From positions 24,279-59,750 of the forward strand of contig CAJTMR010000021.1 in NCBI GenBank assembly GCA_910577325.1: 35,472 nucleotides of DNA, written 5' to 3'. A model generated the notes under the pieces. It did no database searches, was not told the origin of the DNA, and saw only the letters and a program-made list of their open reading frames with translations. The position numbers and the translations under genes were made by a program. How positions within the stretch are numbered: the first letter of the stretch is position 1; each line of letters starts with the position of its first letter. Source of the stretch: an uncultured Parabacteroides sp. Lineage in GTDB: Bacteria; Bacteroidota; Bacteroidia; Bacteroidales; Tannerellaceae. This document shows positions 1 to 7,003 of the stretch, one piece after another.

Positions 1-77
1 CAACGACGGATCAGCATCCGATCAACGACGGATCAGCATCCGATCAACGACGGATCAGCATCCGATCAACGACGGAT
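1..77. repeat. 22-bp tandem direct repeat, three full copies plus a partial one
   Basis: Three identical 22-bp units lie head to tail at 1-22, 23-44 and 45-66, and the first 11 bases of a fourth follow at 67-77. Each unit contains the small inverted repeat CGGAT-cagc-ATCCG. The array touches the left edge, so its true length is unknown. Because 22 is not a multiple of three, it is unlikely to encode a repeated peptide. There are no spacers, so it is not a CRISPR array. No gene is visible before the lipoprotein at 206. Confidence 0.9.
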
Positions 78-175
78 GCCCGTTCACCGCTTGGCGGCAG
101 ATACCGGACAAACGGATAAAAGATGCGGCAGATGAAAATAAAAGACAAAAAAGAAACTATTCATCGAGAAATGCA

Positions 176-183
176 TATCTTTG
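176..183 (+). promoter_or_regulatory. Bacteroidetes -7 promoter box
   Basis: TATCTTTG matches the TAnnTTTG consensus of the Bacteroidetes -7 element and ends 22 bases before the ATG at 206. No clear -33 TTTG is seen at the usual distance. Confidence 0.5.
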
Positions 184-205
184 GACAAACGATAACTCAA
201 TTGCC

Positions 206-1318
206 ATGAAACCCATCTTCTTTTTCTCTTCCCTGATTGTCTTAAGCCTGTCGGCTTGCGGCGGAAAACAAAACACAACCTCCGAAGATGAAAACGGGAC
301 GCTTGCGGCAGACACCGCCGCCGTCGAAATAATCCCGGAACTTCCGCCTTTAGAAGCCGGAGAAGTATTCTTGAAAGGAAAAGAGGTATTCCCCGAAGAG
401 GCGGAACTGACGGGGACGCATATCGTGGAACCGGACACCTTCATCTTCAAGCCGGCCTCACCGTCTATGCTGGTCAAGGACAGCCTCTTGATCATGAGCA
501 GCAAGGACGCGCCGTTTTATGCTTTCCGCTATCCGGCGCTCACCCACATGAAAACAATCGGCAAACGGGGAAACGGGCCGGATGAGTTCCTGCTGCCGGT
601 CGCCGTAGAATCTCTTGATCCGGCCTACCTTTGCTATATGCTGGACGGATATAACGGCAACCTTTACGGACTCGGTCCTGATCTGGAAACGCATTTTATA
701 AAGAAAACATTCGACCGCAAGTCAATCCGAGACTATGTCGAACATGCTTACCCGGCAGGCGAGAAAGCGATTGTCTACCAAATGGGCAGCAACATCTACC
801 GTGTCTCTCTGGAAAACGATTCGGTTCAACGCGAAAAACTGTATAACCTGCGCCTGAAACAGGTCAAAAGCATACCGACGACAGGTGCGCTTTGCACCCA
901 TCCCGAACGAGACCGGATGGTCTACGCCTACAAGTACACCAAGATCATCAAGTTCATGGACATGGAGGCAAAGACCGTCCGGACGCTCAACTTCGAGCAA
1001 TCCGGCTTTGACGAAAAGACGCTGGCCATCCAGAACGGGCTGGATGCAAACGTCACTCATTATATGCAAGTGATGGCAACCCGGGACCATGTCTACATCA
1101 CCCACTCCGGACGGACTCCTTATGTCGTGGCGGCGGAAGTCCAGAAAGGCAACAACTATATGTTTCTGGAGAAATACGACTGGAACGGCAATCCGGTCAA
1201 ACGATACAAGTTGCATGACTTTTGCGTCTACAACGTCATAGACCCTAAAACCGGTACGTTGATCATGACAACCTATTACCACGACGACCCGTTCGTCATC
1301 TATCACCTGGATGATTGA
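206..1318 (+). CDS. BF3164-like lipoprotein, six-bladed beta-propeller family
   Basis: The product is a 370-residue predicted lipoprotein. Residues 1-17 form a short signal peptide ending in a lipobox (LSAC), which makes Cys18 the lipid anchor. A Ser/Thr/Glu-rich linker follows. The rest looks like the BF3164 family of 6-bladed propellers: GxxGxGPDEF-like text (GKRGNGPDEFLLP) near residues 118-130, regularly spaced hydrophobic strands and aromatic residues throughout. The molecular role of this family is not established; many members are encoded near cell-surface genes in Bacteroidales. The likely location is the outer membrane or periplasm. A -7 box lies just upstream and supports this start. 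The 3' end overlaps the convergent glycosyltransferase gene by 16 bases. Confidence 0.8.
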   Translation: MKPIFFFSSLIVLSLSACGGKQNTTSEDENGTLAADTAAVEIIPELPPLEAGEVFLKGKEVFPEEAELTGTHIVEPDTFIFKPASPSMLVKDSLLIMSSKDAPFYAFRYPALTHMKTIGKRGNGPDEFLLPVAVESLDPAYLCYMLDGYNGNLYGLGPDLETHFIKKTFDRKSIRDYVEHAYPAGEKAIVYQMGSNIYRVSLENDSVQREKLYNLRLKQVKSIPTTGALCTHPERDRMVYAYKYTKIIKFMDMEAKTVRTLNFEQSGFDEKTLAIQNGLDANVTHYMQVMATRDHVYITHSGRTPYVVAAEVQKGNNYMFLEKYDWNGNPVKRYKLHDFCVYNVIDPKTGTLIMTTYYHDDPFVIYHLDD

Positions 1319-2772
1319 GCGTTCAACGCGATCCGCGCCTGCAACTCCCAGGTACGGAGACGGTCTTTGTAAGTATTATGCGCGTTCATTTTCACGATGT
1401 CGAGCGCGGCATCCGAATTGTCTTCCCAACGGCGGCAAAGGTAAAGGACGTCATAGATGCGTCCGATCCGCCAGGTACGGGAGATACGCAGCCCCACTGC
1501 ATAATCTTCCCCATAACTGGTATTCGGCAGGTTGATTTCCCGAAGCACAGGCGTATAGAAAGCACGTGGAGCGCCTAAGCCGTTAATGCGCAGCGCATTG
1601 TTGCGCCCGTTTTCAGGCGTCCACTCCCGATGGTCGATGATGCCGGGCGGTATTTCGTTCAGATTGAAATCCGTCATCCGATAGGTTCCGACCACCATCG
1701 CGCAGTTCTGCTCGTAAAAAGCATCGACAATCTTCTGCAACGTGTCAGGACCGCTATACATGTCGTCGCTATCGAGCTGGACGGCAAACTTGCCACAAGC
1801 CGGATGATGTACGCCCATGTTCCAACAGCCGCCGATCCCCAGATCGGAACGTTCCGGCATCAAATGGATCACACGCGCGTCAGATGTATATTTTTCGATC
1901 GCTTCGGAAGTTCCGTCTGTCGAATGGTTGTCCACTATGATCAGATTAAAGCGGAAGGTCGTTTTCTGTGCCAGCACGGAGCGGATGGCATCTTCTATCG
2001 TACGGATGCGATTACGGACCGGGATGATAACGGAGGCTTCCTGCCCGAAAGCGCCGGCATCGAAAGCGACCGGTTCAAAGTCCGGGGCAAGATAACCGCC
2101 GACCCGTTTCAGGTAGGCCGTACAAACTGCTTCCATCTCGACCTGCACCGCCCGGTTCTTCGGATCGACATAATCGAACAACTTCTCTCCGCTCTTGCGG
2201 GTATCCGGTTCCGCCTCGGTGTACAAATACTCATTGACATGAACCAGTTCGGACAACTCCGACACACGCAGGCGAAGGTCATACAGTCCGGCGAAACGGT
2301 AATCGGCGTCCATTGCCCGGACTGCCTGCTTCAAGACGGATGAACGAAAGAACAAAAGCGAGCCGAAATCAAAATCATCACGCAGGCTTCCTCTCTGGTA
2401 GTCTATGACAGGAGCCGGTCGGCAGTTGCCGTCTTTCACCTGGTAACGATCTGCATAAAGCATTCCGGCATTCGTATCGCCAGCAATAGCCGACAGGCGT
2501 TCGAAAGCGAACTGCCCCAGCCCGAAAGCCGTATATTTAGTATATAATAATGTATAGGCCGTATCTGCATGCAAAGCGATCGTCCGTATAGTGGCGGTAC
2601 TGGCGGGCGAGTCGATCATCAGGATCTCACAGCCCTCGACCTCATCCGTACCCTTTTCCGTTGCCAGCAGGTAAATGTTCTTTACCCGGCCGCACTGCCT
2701 CAACGCCCTTACGGCTTGTCCGGTCTGGGATAAAGAGAGGAACGGAATAAAACAATTTATCATTTCCATCAT
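1303..2772 (-). CDS. Two-domain glycosyltransferase, family 2 (GT-A fold) C-terminal domain
   Basis: The 489-residue product appears to be a tandem glycosyltransferase. The C-terminal half, from about residue 246, opens with the classic GT2 start (SVIIPVRNR), then VDNHSTDGT and the metal-binding DSDD near residues 334-337, so it should transfer a sugar from a nucleotide-sugar donor. The N-terminal half (about 1-210) has GT-A-like spacing, including MLYADRY near 106-110, but no clean catalytic set; it may be degenerate or serve acceptor binding. No membrane segment is evident, so it is probably cytoplasmic. Acceptor and donor cannot be read from sequence. The frame stays open upstream to 2901. 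I chose ATG 2772 because a -7 box at 2793-2800 would leave longer versions untranscribed; ATGs at 2769 and 2763 are alternatives. Confidence 0.83.
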   Translation of the reverse strand: MMEMINCFIPFLSLSQTGQAVRALRQCGRVKNIYLLATEKGTDEVEGCEILMIDSPASTATIRTIALHADTAYTLLYTKYTAFGLGQFAFERLSAIAGDTNAGMLYADRYQVKDGNCRPAPVIDYQRGSLRDDFDFGSLLFFRSSVLKQAVRAMDADYRFAGLYDLRLRVSELSELVHVNEYLYTEAEPDTRKSGEKLFDYVDPKNRAVQVEMEAVCTAYLKRVGGYLAPDFEPVAFDAGAFGQEASVIIPVRNRIRTIEDAIRSVLAQKTTFRFNLIIVDNHSTDGTSEAIEKYTSDARVIHLMPERSDLGIGGCWNMGVHHPACGKFAVQLDSDDMYSGPDTLQKIVDAFYEQNCAMVVGTYRMTDFNLNEIPPGIIDHREWTPENGRNNALRINGLGAPRAFYTPVLREINLPNTSYGEDYAVGLRISRTWRIGRIYDVLYLCRRWEDNSDAALDIVKMNAHNTYKDRLRTWELQARIALNAQSSR

Positions 2773-2792
2773 ATAATTAATTGATACCGGAG

Positions 2793-2800
2793 CAAAAATA
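2793..2800 (-). promoter_or_regulatory. -7 promoter box for the glycosyltransferase gene
   Basis: On the minus strand the octamer reads TATTTTTG, a TAnnTTTG match that ends 20 bases before ATG 2772. It fixes the likely start and excludes the longer reading frame to 2901. Confidence 0.45.
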
Positions 2801-2835
2801 AGGATAAAATATGAGCTTTTGCCGGAAGAGAAAAG

Positions 2836-2843
2836 TATCTTTG
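2836..2843 (+). promoter_or_regulatory. -7 promoter box for the CARF nuclease gene
   Basis: TATCTTTG matches TAnnTTTG and ends 23 bases before ATG 2867. A TTTG at 2818-2821 is closer than the usual -33 spacing, so only the -7 box is claimed. With the box at 2793-2800 it forms a short divergent promoter region. Confidence 0.45.
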
Positions 2844-2866
2844 TAAGTAGATCAAAAATAAAACAA

Positions 2867-3985
2867 ATGAAACACCAGATAATACTACTTGGAAAAGACA
2901 TAACTTCGGTCTATCACGGCATCAAAGAGTTCGGGCCGGACCATATTCATCTGCTCTACACGGATGCTACCGATCATATCGAAACGCCCATGTACCCGCT
3001 GTTGCCTCCTGCCATGCGGTGCAACCGTTACAAGACAGAACCTTACAACGGGAAAAGCGTGATCGAAGTTTGCCGCCGGATTCACCAAAAGTATCAGGGG
3101 GAATTTACCTATAACCTTTCCGAAGGGACGAAGGTCATGGCTGTTGCCGCTTTGGCTGTTGCCGAAGAATCGGGAGCCGATGCCTTCTACCTGACGCAAC
3201 ATGGCGAAGTCGTCCACCTCGGCCGTTTTGAAAACCATCCGTTGCGAACGACACTCAACAATGACGAGATTCTTCGCCTGAGCGGAAACATCCTCACCGC
3301 TTATCACGACGCAAAAAGACTAAGTAACGAAGATGTCAAAGCCTCCATGCGTATCAAACAATTCATCGAACAGTATCCGCAGGAACATGCCCGCATCCAA
3401 AAGTTCTTCAGTATATTCTGCAAACGCCAACTCAACCGTTTGCCGGCCTCCAAAATCTTTGCAAACAACCTGAGGTTCAAGCAAAGGAACGGTTCCATCC
3501 TGATTACCATGAAAGAATATGTCTTACTCCGGCTCCATCAAAACAATGCGACCCAACTCTATTTTGAAGGACGTTGGTGGGAGACGCTGGTTGCCAACCA
3601 AGTCCGTAACTGGAGCACACAACGAGAAAACTTGCCTGAAGTATGGCGCAGCGTCATTTTCCAGACAAACGAAAAAGACACACATCCGAAAAACGAGGTC
3701 GACGTATTGTTGAACAACCAACAGAAACTGATCTTTATCGAATGCAAATCCGGCAATGTCACGCAAAATGACATTTACAAGATCGATGCAGTACGGGAAA
3801 CATACGGAGGCGACATATCGCAAGCCGTACTCGCCAGTTACTATCCGGTGGAAAAAAGTTTGCAGGATAAATGCAAAGACTTGCAGATACATCTTTTCGC
3901 CCCGAACTTCCTAACCGAACGAAGCAACCATTTAAACAAAATGCCAGCCTGGTTGGACAAGCTGGCAGATGATCTTCAATTATAA
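2867..3985 (+). CDS. Card1-like CARF-domain endonuclease (DUF1887 family)
   Basis: The 372-residue product resembles Card1/Can2-type effectors, in which a CARF domain senses cyclic oligoadenylate and switches on a PD-(D/E)XK nuclease. Residues 1-130 form a Rossmann-like CARF domain with the NLSEGTKVMA loop near 84-93, equivalent to the ligand-contacting GTK loop. The C-terminal half has a FEGRWWE segment (Glu239), EVDVLL (Asp279) and FIECKSG (Glu292, Lys294), a complete PD-(D/E)XK core. It is expected to be a soluble metal-dependent nuclease. Such proteins normally accompany type III CRISPR systems, but no Cas10, Csm/Cmr gene or array lies in this window, so its activating signal is unknown. 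The frame is open back to 2819; ATG 2867 is chosen from the promoter and the domain start. Confidence 0.82.
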   Translation: MKHQIILLGKDITSVYHGIKEFGPDHIHLLYTDATDHIETPMYPLLPPAMRCNRYKTEPYNGKSVIEVCRRIHQKYQGEFTYNLSEGTKVMAVAALAVAEESGADAFYLTQHGEVVHLGRFENHPLRTTLNNDEILRLSGNILTAYHDAKRLSNEDVKASMRIKQFIEQYPQEHARIQKFFSIFCKRQLNRLPASKIFANNLRFKQRNGSILITMKEYVLLRLHQNNATQLYFEGRWWETLVANQVRNWSTQRENLPEVWRSVIFQTNEKDTHPKNEVDVLLNNQQKLIFIECKSGNVTQNDIYKIDAVRETYGGDISQAVLASYYPVEKSLQDKCKDLQIHLFAPNFLTERSNHLNKMPAWLDKLADDLQL

Positions 3986-3993
3986 ACTGATAC

Positions 3994-4036
3994 AAGAGGT
4001 CTTATTTTCCGGAATCGAAGATAAGGCCTTTTGTTT
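3994..4036 (+). terminator. Intrinsic terminator after the CARF nuclease gene, inside the 3' end of the S41 gene
   Basis: AAGAGGTCTTAT at 3994-4005 pairs with ATAAGGCCTTTT at 4021-4032, with one wobble and one mismatch, and is followed by a T-rich run. It starts 8 bases after the nuclease stop and overlaps the last codons of the convergent protease gene. Confidence 0.55.
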
Positions 4037-5477
4037 GTTTTCTTCCGAGAGACGACGGAACAAGTGAAATACGGCCTTCACTTTCCGCACACACCGGCTG
4101 GTTCTTCAGTCCGATTATCCGCGAAAGTGCCTCGCCAAGCAACATTTCGTTCATGTCGCCGAAAGGCAACAAATCATTTCCTATAACCAGTTCCTCGATC
4201 TTTACATCCGGTTCAAAACCATTTGCATAGTCAGCTTCGTGATCGGCATTATAAATGCGTAATGTAATCGGATGCAACAGCCAGCCATATTTTTCTTTGG
4301 TTCCGAAAGTGTTGCTCCCGACCCGCTTGCCAATCGTTTTTTCACCGATAATCGTGATGTTACTACGGGAAAGATAAGGGATCAGGCTGTTGATCACGGC
4401 CTCCGAAGCAGATGCGGTCACACTTCCTGTCAGCACGTAAATGCGTTTCAAGTCCAGGTTGGCATTCCTGATTTCGGAATTCTTTTTCAACAATAATGTC
4501 TCATCTCTTTTCGATTGTTTTTCATTATGTTCCATGATGCAGAACGTCTTGCCCAAGGCATCAGCCGGAGCCAGAAGAGAGGTCATAAGCTGAGCACAAG
4601 TAACCAACCCTCCCTGGTTATATCGCAAATCCAATATAAACTCGTCCACATTTTCAGCCTTAAACCCGGCAAAGATCTGTTTCATCCGGTCGTCATAGAT
4701 TGTACTTTCATCGTCCGGACCGGAAGAAAAACTGTTGTAAAGCAGATAACCGACCTTCTTGCCACCCACCGTATAGACGGAATCTTTCAGAAAAGGCGTG
4801 TCTTCCACTGCACGGGAAGCTGCAACCGAAATAGTTTTTCTTTTATAAAAAGTGACCTCATTGCCTTTCCTTACCGCATTTGCCAATAAGAAAGTAGTTT
4901 CACCTCCGCTATAAAAAGCAGACAAGTTCGTCACATTCGGAGTCTCACTACCGACGGCGATAATCCAGTCCCCCCGTTCCAGTCCGGCCTCGGCAGCAGG
5001 AGAACCGGGCAAGACATATAAAACCCAGGCATAATAAAGGTTGCCGTTTTTATATGATGCAAACTCAAAACCATACGAATCGGACTCCGAAACAGATTTC
5101 GTCTCCTCTTCCTTTTTCTCTATCCGGGAAAAAGTGAGCCATCCGTCTCCGTATTTTACGCCATCCTGATCAGACAACAATGAATCGAAGAACTTATCCG
5201 GAGATTGTGAGAAGTTCAAATTTCCTTTGCCGGGCATATCCTCATTCCACAAATAGTAGTCCGCCATGATCTTATAGATCCAACCATTCGTACCTTCGTC
5301 GGAGAGATCCGGAACCTCATCATCCGCCGTACAGGACGGCACAAGCAAAAGGACAGCCAGCAATCCCGCGAGGACGGCAAAACCATTGAGCACATTGAAG
5401 TTGGCCTTCCGGTACAATAAACGTTTGATGGCCCAGTCAAAACGAATAGGCCTATCCTGCAACACCCTTCTCTCCAT
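4002..5477 (-). CDS. S41-family (C-terminal processing) peptidase lipoprotein with an Rpn-like N-terminal leader
   Basis: The 491-residue product is a predicted envelope serine protease. A PDZ domain spans roughly residues 125-215, and the S41 catalytic core follows with LDLRYNQGG, the catalytic serine in TASASE (about Ser356) and the general-base lysine in GEKTIGK (about Lys380). A hydrophobic stretch ends in the lipobox VPSC, making Cys49 the anchor. The first 33 residues are odd: the text RPIRFDWAIKRLL...ANFNVL matches, from memory, the start of Bacteroidales Rpn-family nuclease/transposase proteins, not a signal-peptide n-region. No ATG lies between that segment and the lipobox, so the chimera is probably translated. 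ATG 5477 has a purine-rich AGGAAAGAG just ahead; an in-frame GTG at 5525 would add 16 residues. Confidence 0.8.
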   Translation of the reverse strand: MERRVLQDRPIRFDWAIKRLLYRKANFNVLNGFAVLAGLLAVLLLVPSCTADDEVPDLSDEGTNGWIYKIMADYYLWNEDMPGKGNLNFSQSPDKFFDSLLSDQDGVKYGDGWLTFSRIEKKEEETKSVSESDSYGFEFASYKNGNLYYAWVLYVLPGSPAAEAGLERGDWIIAVGSETPNVTNLSAFYSGGETTFLLANAVRKGNEVTFYKRKTISVAASRAVEDTPFLKDSVYTVGGKKVGYLLYNSFSSGPDDESTIYDDRMKQIFAGFKAENVDEFILDLRYNQGGLVTCAQLMTSLLAPADALGKTFCIMEHNEKQSKRDETLLLKKNSEIRNANLDLKRIYVLTGSVTASASEAVINSLIPYLSRSNITIIGEKTIGKRVGSNTFGTKEKYGWLLHPITLRIYNADHEADYANGFEPDVKIEELVIGNDLLPFGDMNEMLLGEALSRIIGLKNQPVCAESEGRISLVPSSLGRKQTKGLIFDSGK

Positions 5478-5539
5478 CTCTTTCCTGATTTCCAAATCCG
5501 ACTCTTCCTTTTTTGCTTTATTCACTATTACTTATGGCA

Positions 5540-5547
5540 CAAATATA
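5540..5547 (-). promoter_or_regulatory. -7 promoter box for the S41 peptidase gene
   Basis: On the minus strand TATATTTG matches TAnnTTTG, 62 bases upstream of ATG 5477 and 14 bases upstream of the alternative GTG 5525. If the 5' end of the gene derives from an Rpn-family gene, this promoter probably came with it. Confidence 0.45.
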
Positions 5548-5611
5548 ACTATTATTAATGAGTAGGCAACGAATCGAGAAGAATGTTCAAATAAAAGAGC
5601 CGTAGGAATGA

Positions 5612-5827
5612 TCAGGACCTTATCTGCCAATCGCCGATACCATGCCGCTCCCGATCGAAACCGATGGCGACTTTCACGACCGGAAGCCCGCACAAGGCGA
5701 AGCGTTCGGGGTAATCCCGCAAATTGATCTGGTTCATAGCCGCATCCGCCGTCTTATCGAGCTTTAACTCCACGACATAAAGCGTCGTTTTCGTCCGTAT
5801 CACCATATCCACACGACCACCCGGGTC
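5612..5827 (-). pseudogene. 3' remnant of a DUF1703 (AAA-ATPase-like / PD-(D/E)XK) gene
   Basis: About 70 codons read GGRVDMVIRT, then YVVELKLDK, MNQI and YPERF, and end in a stop at 5612-5614. This is the C-terminal PD-(D/E)XK module (PF08011-like, with the D...ExK pattern) of the large AAA-ATPase-like proteins that are present in many copies in Bacteroidales. The ATPase domain that should precede it (several hundred residues) is absent: upstream the frame is closed by the stop codon of the J-domain gene at 5828. A start at an internal ATG could still give a 66-residue peptide, but it would lack most of the fold. The family call is from recall of motif order, not a search. Confidence 0.7.
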
Positions 5828-6913
5828 TCAAGCGGCTTTAAAAGCTGTTTTTGACAAAAGAAAAGCCTGTCTTGATGAAAAAAGAAGCCGTTTTAACAGG
5901 TTTCGCACCTGTTTTCGGACGGTCTCTGTTTTTATCGTACAATTGATACACAGGATGTTATCGTTTTTCACTATGATAGTTGTGATAGATAAAACCTCAT
6001 CCGTCTGCGATTGAGGCCTCTTTGCCGATTCTTCCTGCAACCAACTGATCTGCATCATCAGCAAGGAAGCCAAGTCTTTTTGTTTATAAGCTTCCGTCAG
6101 TTGTTTCATCCGTTCTTCCTTCTGCACACGCAATGTTTCATCTGTCTCCCGGTCCGGATGAAGTTCCTTTACCAGTTCCAGATATATTTCACGCATAGAC
6201 TTTAAAGTTTGTTCCTCTTGCAATTTCTGATTCAATTCGGCTTTGGTCATTTTCCTTTTCCCGGACTGCGACGATTTCCGTTCCTCTTTGGCCGCACGCT
6301 TCTGCTGTTTTTTTTCTTCCGCCGCCACCATTTTTCCCATCTCATTCTCCATTAAATCATTAAAAGCGCCGAGCAGTTCCTCTTCCGTCTTTGCGTTTTT
6401 CATTTTCTTATTGAGTTTAAAACCCATCATTTGGATAACGAACAACATATCCTCTACAGCTTCCTTTTCCAGTTCTTCATGTGTCATACCGGATGAGAGT
6501 TCCTCATATTTATGAATGAGGGGAACAATAACGGAGCGTTGCTCCTCATTCATTGTGGCGGTCACCCCTTCGCTTTCAGCAACAATAAGATCTATCAGCG
6601 TTTTCCGATCCGTTTTACTCAGTTTTCCTCCTTCATATATTCCATCCAGATAAATCAGATAATCATATTTCATCGCGATCTCTTTCTCAAAGAAAGATTT
6701 AGCATGTTCCTGATAGAAAGTTCTGATTTTTCGTTCCTTCTCAGGAATAGACGTGATCTCTGCCTTTAGTTCATTTATCTTCCTGTTCAGGCGATTGAAC
6801 TCGGACTGGGCAGCGGTAAGTTTCGTTCCTCCTTTCTTTTTAATAACAGGGGGCAAGGACAAATCATCTTTTACCATATCCTGATCTTGATTTAGTTTTG
6901 CTTGTTTGTTCAT
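5828..6913 (-). CDS. J-domain-like coiled-coil protein, probably with a replaced C-terminus
   Basis: The 361-residue product is mostly charged helix and coiled coil (about 30-240), including a very basic KKQQKRAAKEERK segment near 201-213. Residues 245-290 resemble a J-domain, with the diagnostic HPD at 252-254 in KELHPDRETD and a following helix (EERMKQLTEAYK). J-domains stimulate Hsp70 (DnaK) ATPase, so this may be a DnaK co-chaperone; its client is unknown. From about residue 309 the text changes to a sequence I cannot match to the family, ending at a stop that abuts the DUF1703 remnant. I infer that the native tail was lost by a deletion or rearrangement. An ATG at residue 13 is an alternative start. 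It is cytoplasmic, with no signal peptide or membrane segment. Confidence 0.7.
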   Translation of the reverse strand: MNKQAKLNQDQDMVKDDLSLPPVIKKKGGTKLTAAQSEFNRLNRKINELKAEITSIPEKERKIRTFYQEHAKSFFEKEIAMKYDYLIYLDGIYEGGKLSKTDRKTLIDLIVAESEGVTATMNEEQRSVIVPLIHKYEELSSGMTHEELEKEAVEDMLFVIQMMGFKLNKKMKNAKTEEELLGAFNDLMENEMGKMVAAEEKKQQKRAAKEERKSSQSGKRKMTKAELNQKLQEEQTLKSMREIYLELVKELHPDRETDETLRVQKEERMKQLTEAYKQKDLASLLMMQISWLQEESAKRPQSQTDEVLSITTIIVKNDNILCINCTIKTETVRKQVRNLLKRLLFSSRQAFLLSKTAFKAA

Positions 6914-6932
6914 ATCAATACTTATAATGGTA

Positions 6933-6972
6933 ATAAAAAAACTGCGTAACTCTCCATCGAAAGCTACGCAGT
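6933..6972 (-). terminator. Intrinsic terminator of the mutAB transcript
   Basis: On the minus strand ACTGCGTA and TACGCAGT form an 8-bp perfect stem (6941-6948 with 6965-6972), followed by seven T residues. It lies 31 bases past the mutB stop and just upstream of the J-domain gene. Confidence 0.88.
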
Positions 6973-7003
6973 CTACTATATTATAATAAAAACTTTACAG
7001 CTA

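Noticed and set aside
1..77. CRISPR-like repeat array
   Set aside because: The units are directly abutting with no spacers, and no cas genes are present.
2773..2901. Longer N-terminus for the glycosyltransferase
   Set aside because: The extra 43 residues overlap the divergent promoter boxes and the start of the CARF nuclease gene, and the extension does not resemble the family.
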